43,265 nt of DNA from positions 1 through 43,265 of the forward strand of contig JAIRPK010000048.1 of assembly GCA_031257015.1 (NCBI GenBank). Reading direction: 5' to 3'. The position numbers were made by a program, and so were the translations under genes. The notes beneath the pieces were generated by a model. The model was not told the origin of the DNA, made no database searches, and saw nothing but the letters and a program-made list of their open reading frames with translations. Positions 9,353 to 17,526 of this stretch are shown here, one piece after another. This DNA comes from Tannerellaceae bacterium (lineage in GTDB: Bacteria > Bacteroidota > Bacteroidia > Bacteroidales > Tannerellaceae). Numbering within the stretch: the first letter of the stretch is position 1; the number at the start of each line of letters is the position of its first letter.

Positions 9353-9488
9353 TTATTTAAAGATTTGAAAAACCTGAAAAAAGTAATACTATAAATTATA
9401 TAAACTGAAAAATATGTAAAATTATTCCACGGATTTGTCAGGACTGTCTCACTGCCTGCCGGGAGGGGCCGGCGACCGGTTGTGAGCG

Positions 9489-9612
9489 TTTCCCGACATG
9501 TTGGCGAGCTTTCCCGACATGTTGGCGAACTTTCCCGACATGTCGGCGAACTTTCCCGACATGTCGGGGGAACCGGCCAACATGTCGGGATGCTCTCACA
9601 ACATGTCGGGAA
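9489..9612. repeat. Array B: six ACATGT-centred palindromes at exact 21-bp spacing
   Basis: ACATGT occurs at 9496, 9517, 9538, 9559, 9580 and 9601, each exactly 21 bp after the last. The fourth copy is the perfect palindrome CCCGACATGTCGGG. The first three keep the left arm (TTTCCCG) and a weaker right arm (TTGGCG). The last two keep the right arm (CGGGA) and a weaker left arm. The whole array is therefore roughly symmetrical about its centre. It lies in the gap between two divergent genes (starts at 9352 minus and 9929 plus). Confidence 0.93.
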
Positions 9613-9744
9613 GGCTTTCGGGAAAGTAGAAAAAGCCTGACGGCTGCTTCTGCTTTTCGCCTGTAACTCCCTGAATATATGTAAATATGAATACGAACCC
9701 ATGTTTTTTGTTATTTGCTTTTTATATCATAATTATTATGAGTG

Positions 9745-9752
9745 CAAATATA
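9745..9752 (-). promoter_or_regulatory. Possible -7 element for the 8609-9352 gene
   Basis: Reads TATATTTG on the minus strand, an exact match to the Bacteroidota -7 consensus TAnnTTTG. No TTTG or TTG is seen 19-21 bp upstream, so this is tentative. Confidence 0.3.
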
Positions 9753-9901
9753 TAGAATAATTCATATAATGAGAAAATTGAGAATGGAAATGTGTTTTTT
9801 GACGATTTCGTACTGTCGGCAAAATTCACAAAAAGGGCGGCAAAGGCGTTCGGAATGGCATCCGGCTAGGTGGATGATTCGCCGGCGTCGGCGGAATGTG
9901 C

Positions 9902-9909
9902 TATATTTG
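9902..9909 (+). promoter_or_regulatory. Likely -7 promoter element of the tRNA-editing gene
   Basis: TATATTTG matches TAnnTTTG. A TTCG 20 bp upstream (9878-9881) is a weak -33 candidate. Transcription would begin near 9915, leaving a very short leader before the ATG at 9929; this argues for that start over the upstream in-frame ATG at 9896. Confidence 0.5.
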
Positions 9910-9928
9910 CCGAAAAAAAATATTTATT

Positions 9929-10396
9929 ATGGAAGAAAATAATGTTGGATTAAACAAATGTCGCAAGGATTACTGCCCGGAAATGCACACGGCTGAACAT
10001 ATCCTTAATCAAACCATGGTTCGCATGTTCGGCTGCAGCCGATCGGTCAACGCGCATATCGAAAGGAAAAAGAGCAAGTGCGACTATATCCTTGAAAAGC
10101 CTTTGACGGACGGCGAACTGGCCGAGGTTGAACGGACGGTCAACGAGGTTATCGGGAGGAATCTTCCGGTTACTGCTGAAATCGTATCGCGTGAAGAGGC
10201 GGCCGCACTGGCTGATTTGTCGAAGCTTCCGGGGGATGCGAGCGAGAATGTCCGTATCGTCAGGGTGGGGGATTATGACGTTTGCGCCTGCATAGGTGAA
10301 CACGTCGGGAATACGTCTGAAATAGGGCGATTCCGATTCCTTAACTGTGATTTCAGCGATGGCAGGATGAGGGTGAGATTTACGGTGGAAAAATGA
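9929..10396 (+). CDS. AlaX-like alanyl-tRNA editing protein
   Basis: A 155-residue stand-alone editing domain of the ThrRS/AlaRS second-additional-domain type. These proteins hydrolyse mischarged Ser- or Gly-tRNA(Ala) in trans. The zinc-binding motifs are visible: HTAEH (H20, H24) and, near the C-terminus, DVCACIGEH (C121, H125). The length fits the short AlaX class without a glycine-rich or oligomerisation domain. The start at 9929 sits just below the putative promoter; the longer reading from 9896 would overlap the promoter. It is followed by a 256-bp gap, G-rich on this strand, with no recognisable gene, so it is probably a single transcription unit. Confidence 0.85.
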   Translation: MEENNVGLNKCRKDYCPEMHTAEHILNQTMVRMFGCSRSVNAHIERKKSKCDYILEKPLTDGELAEVERTVNEVIGRNLPVTAEIVSREEAAALADLSKLPGDASENVRIVRVGDYDVCACIGEHVGNTSEIGRFRFLNCDFSDGRMRVRFTVEK

Positions 10397-10652
10397 AAAC
10401 AGGAAGGGACGGTTTGCCGGCAGGCGATTGATTGGTAACGATGGACAGGGGGAGGGCCAGCAGGCGCCGGGCAAGGGGGCGGAGCATAAGGGAAACGGCC
10501 GGATGGGATTGGGAAAACTGAAAAAAACGTCTTTTACGGTGAACATAATCTTGGGAGTTAATAACAATAAGTGGGGCGCAAAGCCCGTTTTTTATTCGTA
10601 AAAGATTTTCATTATTTATACTCAATTAGAAATAAAAATTTATACTTACGCA

Positions 10653-12053
10653 ATGGAATTTTCAACTAAACGGGGGAATTTATTAATCCAATGGCTTGTC
10701 GGAGTGGGCGATTTGACGGTGTTGAATCTTCTGCTCCATGCTGTTTACGACGGTTTGGGGGCGGCATACACGGAAGGAATTGCGGGGCATTTGAGGGATA
10801 TTACGCTGCTGTTTAACTTCTGCTATTTCTTCGCCCTTTACTTTGTGCCGCTGAAGGTTCATGCGTCGGTGGTTTTTATCGACAAGATTGTGCAACGCTC
10901 GGCTTTGCTGATTACTTTCTTTACTTTCTTTTTCACCACTTGCCTGATGTTCCTCAACGTCGGCGAGGGACTGGGAGTCTTTATCGCCGTCTTTTATGCC
11001 GTCGCCGCTACGGTGTTTACATGCTGGAGAGTGCTGGCAAGAATCCTCATCAAAATGTTCAGGAGCAGAGGCAGGGGGCTGACGAAGGTGGTCATCATCG
11101 GAGCAGGGAAAAACGGCCTCGAACTGTACGCAATGATGAAGGAGGAGGAGGCATACGGATTCAAGGTGCTCGGATTCTTTGACGACAACCGGGCGCTCAA
11201 GCCGTTGCTGCCAAACTATCTGGGGGCGACGGACGAGGTCAACAGGTTTGTGCTCACCAACGATGTGGACGAAATATACTGCACGTTGCCGGGGACGCAG
11301 GACGAGAAAATCAGGCAGATGCTCAACTTTGCGGAAAATAAAATGATTCGGTTTTACATCGTCCCGGAGTTTTACAGGAACGTAAAGAAGAGCTTCGTCA
11401 TGGACATGATGGGGTCAATACCGCTGCTCTCCGTCAGGAGGGAACCCTTGCAGGCGTCATACAACAGGGCTATAAAGAGAGCGTTTGACATCGTCTTTTC
11501 ACTTGCCGTGCTCATTTCGCTATATCCTCTAATGTATATCGTGCTGGGAATAATGATAAAAATATCCTCCCCAGGACCGATCCTATTCAGGCAAAAAAGA
11601 ACCGGACTGTACGGCCACGACTTTGAATGTTTCAAATTCAGAACAATGAAGGTCAACGAAGAGGCTCATACGGCGCAGGCTGTGAAGAATGACCCGCGAA
11701 AGACGCGACTGGGCGACTTCCTCCGGAAAACAAACCTCGACGAGTTCCCGCAGTTCGTCAACGTCCTGAAGGGAGACATGTCCGTCGTTGGGCCAAGGCC
11801 GCACATGCTGAAGCATACCGAAGAATATTCGGCAAGCATCGACAAATACATGGTCAGGCATCTGGTCAAGCCGGGAGTAACAGGCTGGGCGCAGGTGACA
11901 GGATACCGCGGAGAGACGCGGACGCTCGAACAAATGGAAGGAAGAGTCAGAAGGGATGTGTGGTATATCGAAAACTGGTCATTCTTCCTCGACTTGAAGA
12001 TCATTGCCGTCACAGTCATAAACATGTTCAGAGGCGAAAGGAACGCTTACTAG
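10653..12053 (+). CDS. Undecaprenyl-phosphate sugar-1-phosphate transferase (WcaJ/WbaP-type)
   Basis: A 466-residue polyprenyl glycosylphosphotransferase that starts an exopolysaccharide or capsule repeat unit by moving a sugar-1-phosphate from a UDP-sugar to undecaprenyl phosphate in the inner membrane. The N-terminal 130 residues are hydrophobic with several membrane segments. A nucleotide-binding-like domain follows, with VVIIGAGKNG near 147-156. The catalytic C-terminal domain shows KRAFDIVFSL, ILFRQKRTGL, FKFRTMK, GDFLRKTNLDEFPQ and VVGPRPH. The transferred sugar cannot be read from sequence. No glycosyltransferase genes adjoin it. It is followed after 3 bp by ruvX, so it may head the ruvX-def run. 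Confidence 0.92.
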   Translation: MEFSTKRGNLLIQWLVGVGDLTVLNLLLHAVYDGLGAAYTEGIAGHLRDITLLFNFCYFFALYFVPLKVHASVVFIDKIVQRSALLITFFTFFFTTCLMFLNVGEGLGVFIAVFYAVAATVFTCWRVLARILIKMFRSRGRGLTKVVIIGAGKNGLELYAMMKEEEAYGFKVLGFFDDNRALKPLLPNYLGATDEVNRFVLTNDVDEIYCTLPGTQDEKIRQMLNFAENKMIRFYIVPEFYRNVKKSFVMDMMGSIPLLSVRREPLQASYNRAIKRAFDIVFSLAVLISLYPLMYIVLGIMIKISSPGPILFRQKRTGLYGHDFECFKFRTMKVNEEAHTAQAVKNDPRKTRLGDFLRKTNLDEFPQFVNVLKGDMSVVGPRPHMLKHTEEYSASIDKYMVRHLVKPGVTGWAQVTGYRGETRTLEQMEGRVRRDVWYIENWSFFLDLKIIAVTVINMFRGERNAY

Positions 12054-12056
12054 CCA

Positions 12057-12476
12057 ATGGCGAGAATAATGGCTATCGACTTTGGATTGAAGCGTTCGGG
12101 CCTGGCCGTGACTGACCCGCTCCAGATTATCGCCGGAGGCCTCACAACAGTAGAAACCGGACGGCTGACGGCCTTCATCGTCGATTATGTCTCAAAGGAA
12201 CCAACCGAGTTGCTCGTCGTCGGACTACCAACAAAACTGAACGGCGAGCCATCGGAAATGCTCAAGCACATCGAACTCTTTGTCGGCAACATCCGGAGAG
12301 CCATCCCGGACATGCCAATCTGCTACGCCGACGAACGATTCACCTCCGTAATCGCGCATCGAACCATCCTCGACGCAGGATTGTCGAAGCAAAAAAGGAG
12401 GGACAAGGCGCTTGTCGATGAGGTTAGCGCAGTCATTATATTACAATCTTACATGGAAAGTAAAAAAAATACATAA
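12057..12476 (+). CDS. ruvX: RuvX/YqgF-type Holliday junction resolvase or pre-16S rRNA nuclease
   Basis: A 139-residue RNase H-fold protein. The N-terminal motif IDFGLKRSG carries the first catalytic aspartate (D7), and YADERFTS and DEVSAVIILQSY match the other conserved blocks. The length equals the usual family size. The family acts in 16S rRNA 5'-end maturation and has been proposed as a resolvase. It begins 3 bp after the sugar-transferase stop and ends 6 bp before def; a ruvX-def pairing is common in Bacteroidota. Confidence 0.92.
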   Translation: MARIMAIDFGLKRSGLAVTDPLQIIAGGLTTVETGRLTAFIVDYVSKEPTELLVVGLPTKLNGEPSEMLKHIELFVGNIRRAIPDMPICYADERFTSVIAHRTILDAGLSKQKRRDKALVDEVSAVIILQSYMESKKNT

Positions 12477-12482
12477 AATAAT

Positions 12483-13043
12483 ATGATTCTACCTGTTTAT
12501 TTATACGGACACCCGGTCCTCCGGAAGGAGGCAGAAGACGTACCGGCGGACTACCCCAACATCAGCCAACTCATCGCCAACATGTTTGAAACAATGTACA
12601 ACGCCGATGGCATAGGGCTGGCAGCCCCGCAAATAGGGCTTTCAATCAAGCTGCTCGTCATCGACGCCGATGGCGTAAGTAAAGACCACAAGGAATGTAA
12701 GGACTTCAAACGTGTAATGATTAATCCTGAAATACTGGAAGAAAGCGATGACGACGTAACTCTCGAAGAAGGATGCCTGAGCGTCCCCGGAATCCATGAG
12801 AACGTCTCGCGCCCAACGTGGGTACGCATCGCCTACGAGGATGAAAACCGCGTCAGACGGGAAGAAACATTCCAAGGCTTTAACGCACGTGTCGTCCTCC
12901 ATGAATATGACCACCTCGCCGGGGAAATATTTGTCGATTACATATCGCCTATACGCAAACAACTGAACAAGCGCAAACTCAGCAATATCTCAAAAGGTAT
13001 CGCCAAATGCTCCTACAAAACAAAAATTGCCGGAGGCCGGTAA
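12483..13043 (+). CDS. def: Peptide deformylase
   Basis: A 186-residue metal-dependent enzyme removing the formyl group from nascent N-termini. All three signature motifs are present: GIGLAAPQ (43-50), EEGCLS (95-100, metal ligand C98) and HEYDH (140-144, ligands H140 and H144, catalytic E141). The more usual form of the last motif is HExDH, which is met. It is the third gene of a tight run after the sugar transferase and ruvX, and is followed after 48 bp by the carboxyltransferase gene. Confidence 0.96.
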   Translation: MILPVYLYGHPVLRKEAEDVPADYPNISQLIANMFETMYNADGIGLAAPQIGLSIKLLVIDADGVSKDHKECKDFKRVMINPEILEESDDDVTLEEGCLSVPGIHENVSRPTWVRIAYEDENRVRREETFQGFNARVVLHEYDHLAGEIFVDYISPIRKQLNKRKLSNISKGIAKCSYKTKIAGGR

Positions 13044-13091
13044 AACCTCCAGGCAGAAAACCAGAAAATAATCAACAAACGCAATATTCTT

Positions 13092-14639
13092 ATGTCTAAT
13101 TTGGAAAAGAACATACAAACACTCCGAGAAAAGAAAGCCGTCGTAGAAATGGGCGGCGGAGAAGCTGCCATCGAAAAGCAGGCCGCAATGGGCAAACTGA
13201 CAGCACGCGAACGAATCCTTGCCCTCCTCGACGCCAACTCATTCCATGAATACGACATGTTCGTCAAGCATGACGGCAGGGATTTCGGCATGGACAAAAA
13301 GGATTATCCCGGCGACGGCGTTGTGACGGGAACGGGAACCATCTTCGGCGCCCCAGTCTGCATATACGCACAGGACTTCACCGTTGCAGGAGGTTCCCTG
13401 GGATTGCAACATGCACGCAAAATCACCAAAATAATGGATCATGCCCTTAAAATGAGATGCCCCATCATCGGCATCAACGATTCCGGAGGGGCGAGAATAC
13501 AGGAAGGAGTGCAGGCGCTTGCCGGATACGGGGAAATATTCTATCGCAATACGATTGCTTCGGGAGTAATCCCGCAAATATCCCTCATACTTGGCCCATG
13601 TGCCGGCGGAGCAGTGTATTCGCCTGCACTGACCGACTTTGTTTTCGTCGTCGAGAACATATCAAAGATGTTCATCACAGGGCCGGACGTAATAAAAACC
13701 GTGCTCGGCGAAGATATTTCGATGGAAGAACTAGGCAGCGCTCGCGTACATGCTGAAATCACGGGCAATGCCCACTTCTACGCCCGAAGTGAAATGGAAT
13801 GTTTTGAGCAAATAAAGCATCTCGTGAGTTACATCCCATGGAACAATGCCGAACGTGCCAAATCCATACCGAGCTGCGAGCCGAACGTGGAGTATAACAT
13901 CGAAAGCATAGTGCCGTCAGACCCGCGAAAGCCCTACGATGTCCGCGACGTTATACGTTGCATCGTCGATAAATCCGATTTCCTGGAAGTTCAGGAATTA
14001 TGGGCCGCCAATATCGTAATCGGCTTCGGAAGGATGAATGGGGAGACGGTCGGCTTCGTGGCCAATCAGCCGATGGTGCTGGCCGGAGTTCTCGACTGCG
14101 ACAGTTCCGATAAGGCCGCGCGGTTTATTCGCTTCTGCGATTCCTTTAATATCCCAATCATAACGCTCGAAGACATGCCGGGGTATTTGCCGGGAGTCGA
14201 TCAGGAACATGCCGGCGTAATCCGTCACGGGGCCAAGGTTCTTTATGCCTACTCGGAAGCAACAGTGCCGAAAATCACTGTCATCTTGCGCAAAGCTTAC
14301 GGAGGGGGGTATATTGCCATGAACTCCCGTCACCTTGGCGCTGATTTTACCTTTGCATGGCCGAGTGCCGAGATTGCCGTCATGGGGCCAGAGGGGGCAG
14401 CCAACATCATCTTTAAAAAAGAAATCATGGAGGCTGAAGATCAGGATGCCATGAGGCAGGAAAAGGTTAAAGAATACATCGAAAAGTTCGCAAATCCCTT
14501 CGTCGCTGCCTCAAAGGGCTTCATTGATTCTGTCATCGAGCCTAAGGAAACGCGCTCACTTCTTTTACATGCCCTTGAACTCTCGGCGCTCAAGGAGGAG
14601 TTCCGACCGGCAAAGAAACACGGCTTGCCTCCGTTCTAA
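13092..14639 (+). CDS. mmdA: Carboxyltransferase subunit of methylmalonyl-CoA decarboxylase / propionyl-CoA carboxylase
   Basis: A 515-residue biotin-dependent carboxyltransferase of the MmdA/PccB family with the two crotonase-like halves expected. Conserved stretches include GINDSGGARIQEGV, GPCAGGAVYSPALTDF, VENISKMFITGPDVI, DMPGYLPGVDQEHAGVI and YGGGYIAMNSRH. In Bacteroidota this activity belongs to the succinate-to-propionate route. The next gene, 24 bp on, is its biotin carrier. The membrane beta subunit and the epimerase usually found nearby are absent from the window, so sodium-pumping decarboxylase and soluble carboxylase readings both stay open. The gene symbol assumes the decarboxylase reading. 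Confidence 0.88.
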   Translation: MSNLEKNIQTLREKKAVVEMGGGEAAIEKQAAMGKLTARERILALLDANSFHEYDMFVKHDGRDFGMDKKDYPGDGVVTGTGTIFGAPVCIYAQDFTVAGGSLGLQHARKITKIMDHALKMRCPIIGINDSGGARIQEGVQALAGYGEIFYRNTIASGVIPQISLILGPCAGGAVYSPALTDFVFVVENISKMFITGPDVIKTVLGEDISMEELGSARVHAEITGNAHFYARSEMECFEQIKHLVSYIPWNNAERAKSIPSCEPNVEYNIESIVPSDPRKPYDVRDVIRCIVDKSDFLEVQELWAANIVIGFGRMNGETVGFVANQPMVLAGVLDCDSSDKAARFIRFCDSFNIPIITLEDMPGYLPGVDQEHAGVIRHGAKVLYAYSEATVPKITVILRKAYGGGYIAMNSRHLGADFTFAWPSAEIAVMGPEGAANIIFKKEIMEAEDQDAMRQEKVKEYIEKFANPFVAASKGFIDSVIEPKETRSLLLHALELSALKEEFRPAKKHGLPPF

Positions 14640-14663
14640 GTCTTAATATTAATAATGTAAGAG

Positions 14664-14987
14664 ATGGAAAAGAAAGACGACAAGCAGTATGTGGATTTCG
14701 TAGTCACTGCAAGAAAATATAAAACACTGTTAACCGACAAGTATCGCAATCGGCCGTTCTGGAACAAGACACAGCCTGGCGAAATATTCTCTGCCCTTCC
14801 CGGTACAATCATTGAGGTTGTCGCTCACGAGGGGCAGGATGTTAGTGAAGGCGATTTGCTCCTTGTCCTTGAAGCAATGAAGATGCAGAATCGTATAATA
14901 GCTCCTGTTGCTGGCGTCGTCCGTGAAATATTTGTCAAGGAAGGCGACAAAATAGGGAAGCATTGTTTGATGATGAAAATAGGGTAG
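14664..14987 (+). CDS. mmdC: Biotin carboxyl carrier protein for the adjacent carboxyltransferase
   Basis: A 107-residue protein. A variable N-terminal 40 residues are followed by a biotinyl domain with the signature EAMKM (70-74), where K73 is the biotinylated lysine, then a hammerhead-type tail ending GDKIGKHCLMMKIG. It lacks the Ala/Pro-rich linker often seen in decarboxylase gamma subunits. The 24-bp gap to the upstream carboxyltransferase indicates one transcript. It shuttles carboxyl groups between the carboxyltransferase and the missing partner subunit. Confidence 0.88.
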   Translation: MEKKDDKQYVDFVVTARKYKTLLTDKYRNRPFWNKTQPGEIFSALPGTIIEVVAHEGQDVSEGDLLLVLEAMKMQNRIIAPVAGVVREIFVKEGDKIGKHCLMMKIG

Positions 14988-15104
14988 GGGGGAAGCGATT
15001 TCTTTCAAGCTTTCATGGTTTTTATGGCTTTCATCACGGGGATTTTGGGAGTTCCTACAGGAAAGGCTAATGTGCCGACAGGGAATCCTGGAATCTTCGT
15101 GATT

Positions 15105-16142
15105 TTATTGGTTTGTTATGCTTTCGTTTTTAGCATTATATAAGTATAGATTTTTGCGTACGCTTTCTTTTGAAGTATTGGCATAGCAATATATACACAG
15201 ATGATTGCAGGTGTTATACATGCCAATATCCTTGCTTATTATGCAACCGCAAAGTTTTCGCTGACCCTTGTCTTTAATATTAATTGATTTGCCGGGTAAT
15301 TCATCGGTGAACAGAGGATTTTTGTCCGGAAGTTTTCCATAAGTAAGGTAATATATTAATTCACTGTCTTCGGGGAAAAGTCGTTTCATTAACTCTCCGT
15401 CTATACAGCGATTGTGTTCAATATCATATTCTTTCAAATCAATTTCTTCGGCGCAGGTTGCTAATGAAATATTCCAGCTTTCGGATTTCCAGCGCTCGCG
15501 GATTTTGACCAGCCCTTCTGCAATTTCCAATATTTGAGGATTTGTAAATTCTGCATTTTCGATGTTGTTTTTAGTGAAAGATGAGGTTTCCTTAATCAGA
15601 TTATTTTGAACTTTGCGATAGGCTTTGATGTCTATAAAGCTGAAGACTAATTTGTCTGTATATCCTTTCAGTTGATTTCCTGTAGTCCAAATCTTTTTCA
15701 GCAAGTCGCGGGGCGAAAGTTGGGCGGTGAGAATCAGCGGATCGAAACGCCAGATTACTTTTTCCTTTCCGATTTGACGTGATAGTCTTTTGAATGTTTT
15801 TATTCGTTCTGTCAATAATGGAACATTCGGCTCAAACTTTTCTTTTTCGTAATCGTTTAATGTGAATTGGAAATAGTAATGGATATTTTTATTATCCAGT
15901 TCCTTCAAATAAGGAAGTAATGGCATGGGATTTTTCGTCCAAAAGATAATAACTTTTGTGTTTTTAAACGAAACATACGTCTGCTTTTGATTAAAAGGAT
16001 TTCGCCAAACTGCGTAACCGTATTTCAGGCGATTAATAAACCATTCGGAATGAAAAGCTGGAATATCGGTTGAACGACTTGCGGAGATAATTACAGGAGC
16101 TTGAGCTTCGACTGTTGAACCGGCGTTAGTGATTATTTTCAT
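15105..16142 (-). CDS. DUF1848 family protein
   Basis: A 345-residue protein matching the DUF1848 family. It begins with PVIISASRSTDIPAFHSEWF, continues with FWTKNPMPLLPYL and VIWRFDPLIL, and ends with the conserved cysteine cluster CGCIISKDIG then YNTCNHLCIYCYAN. The C-terminal CxxxCxxCY resembles an iron-sulfur ligand set, and the family has been viewed as radical-SAM-like, but its reaction is not established. It is AT-richer than the carboxyltransferase operon that converges on it. The 118-bp gap between them has a weak two-copy 21-bp repeat (15053 and 15074) and no terminator I can define. No partner gene is evident. Confidence 0.85.
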   Translation of the reverse strand: MKIITNAGSTVEAQAPVIISASRSTDIPAFHSEWFINRLKYGYAVWRNPFNQKQTYVSFKNTKVIIFWTKNPMPLLPYLKELDNKNIHYYFQFTLNDYEKEKFEPNVPLLTERIKTFKRLSRQIGKEKVIWRFDPLILTAQLSPRDLLKKIWTTGNQLKGYTDKLVFSFIDIKAYRKVQNNLIKETSSFTKNNIENAEFTNPQILEIAEGLVKIRERWKSESWNISLATCAEEIDLKEYDIEHNRCIDGELMKRLFPEDSELIYYLTYGKLPDKNPLFTDELPGKSINIKDKGQRKLCGCIISKDIGMYNTCNHLCIYCYANTSKESVRKNLYLYNAKNESITNQ

Positions 16143-16169
16143 TATTTATTCATAAAATGGCAGCTTAAA

Positions 16170-17180
16170 TTATATGAGGCCGTCAAGCTCCAAATACGCA
16201 AACTGTATTTCATCATCAAGGCTCATAAAGATACGGTTGTTTTTTTCATCATAGCAAAAATCAATTATAGGAAATCCGGTTTCAATGGTTTTAAGATAAT
16301 CACCATTAATATCGAAAACTATAAACCTAGAAAAAGAATTAATGAGGTTATTATTTTTAATGATGTCTCTTTCGCCTGAGTATAATGCAAATATTTTGTC
16401 GGAACAGAAAATAACTTTACTGTATTGACTAATTCTATTTCTGCTAGCGTTTTTCCAATGTTTGCCATAGATATTATATTTTAATTCTCCATCAAGACTG
16501 CAAATCGTCATTAAATCATAGTAAGTATGACATTCAACATATATTCCATGTTCTTTTGAAACGGCATAAAAAATGCGTTTATTGTCTATTCCCTGATGAA
16601 CATATTCCATAATTGAAACATTTCCGGTTTGCATATTACATTTCCCTACCGACTGATTGAATTTGCCTCCTCCAATACGTTCTATAACTATTCCAATGGA
16701 TAATGTGTCACTTATATATGTATATCTATCTGGAAAAACCGTCTTATTCATTATCATTTTTACTTCCGGCATAAAAGAAGGATTAGAAAGAACGCTATCT
16801 AAATTATAGCTGAAAATACATTGCTTTCCGTGATCGGATACATAAAATAATCCTTCTGGTTCATTAATGGCAATATGTCCTACATTTGTAAGCTCTCCAG
16901 GCCCCTGTCCCCTCTGTGCTAAACTTGTTATGTGCCTGAATGTTTTCTTGTCGAATATATGAATCAACTTGTCTAATGATCTATAATCAGAGATAAATAA
17001 GTAATTGTTCATCACGTACAAAAATGGGAAAGAACCAATTAGAACTTCTCCAGTATTCAGTCCTTTTACTTGCTCATGAACATTAACGATCTTATCTCGT
17101 TTATTCTGATGCTTTTCCGTTGGGTTATTTGTGCAGCCAAAACAGACAACAATTATTAATATGTGTAATAATTTATTCAT
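16170..17180 (-). CDS. BF3164-type lipoprotein (TolB-like beta-propeller)
   Basis: A 336-residue predicted lipoprotein. The start is taken at the internal ATG giving MNKLLHILIIVVCFGC, a short lipoprotein signal with the lipid cysteine near residue 16; an ATG five codons earlier (17195) is also possible. The body resembles the BF3164 family of six-bladed TolB-like propellers: FPFLYVMNNYLFISDY, LAQRGQGPGELTNVG and IFSYNLDSVL are typical blade pieces. Such proteins are common in Bacteroidota, are surface or periplasmic, and have no known activity. It is next to an NVEALA peptide gene, a pairing seen elsewhere in the phylum. It is AT-rich. Confidence 0.75.
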   Translation of the reverse strand: MNKLLHILIIVVCFGCTNNPTEKHQNKRDKIVNVHEQVKGLNTGEVLIGSFPFLYVMNNYLFISDYRSLDKLIHIFDKKTFRHITSLAQRGQGPGELTNVGHIAINEPEGLFYVSDHGKQCIFSYNLDSVLSNPSFMPEVKMIMNKTVFPDRYTYISDTLSIGIVIERIGGGKFNQSVGKCNMQTGNVSIMEYVHQGIDNKRIFYAVSKEHGIYVECHTYYDLMTICSLDGELKYNIYGKHWKNASRNRISQYSKVIFCSDKIFALYSGERDIIKNNNLINSFSRFIVFDINGDYLKTIETGFPIIDFCYDEKNNRIFMSLDDEIQFAYLELDGLI

Positions 17181-17259
17181 ATTTTGATATTGCATTTAGT
17201 TTATATAAAGATTAAAAATAAGATTGTACCATTGTAATGGCACCGTCTTATAAACATGA

Positions 17260-17481
17260 TTACTGATTGGCTTCTTTATATGGATGCCATCCATTACAGT
17301 CACACTCTCAACATGTAGTGTAGCATCCATTTGGACATTCTTCATTGTTTTCAAATGCTTCAACATTCTCTGACACTACATCCGACAATGTAACCTTACT
17401 TTTACTCGATCTTACGCTCCAACTCATTGCTGCAATCGTTGTTATGGCTACAGCACAACATAATAAAAACTTTTTGTTCAT
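17260..17481 (-). pseudogene. NVEALA-type peptide gene interrupted by an in-frame TGA
   Basis: From the ATG at 17481 the frame reads a hydrophobic leader (MNKKFLLCCAVAITTIAAMS), then SENVEAF at the family signature position, then the Cys-rich NNEECPNGCYTTC, and stops at TGA (17308-17310). The same frame continues with ECDCNGWHPYKEANQ to a TAA at 17258-17260, and this tail keeps the Cys-rich style of NVEALA peptides. One base change (GGA to TGA) would explain the interruption. The short product would be 57 residues and the full one 73. NVEALA peptides carry a leader and a short Cys-rich mature part; their function is unknown. It lies between the BF3164-type gene and a frameshifted thioredoxin-like gene. 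Confidence 0.7.
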
Positions 17482-17526
17482 AACTGGAAATTTTAAATTA
17501 ATAATTAATTCTACATATATAATTTT

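Noticed and set aside
9349..9702. 117-codon minus-strand frame across array B with repeated SPTCRES
   Set aside because: A 21-bp repeat translated in a leader region; it overlaps the true gene start and shows no conserved domain.
17308..17310. TGA as selenocysteine
   Set aside because: No hairpin that I could identify as a bacterial selenocysteine insertion element follows, and a single GGA-to-TGA change is simpler. Kept only as a check in the findings.
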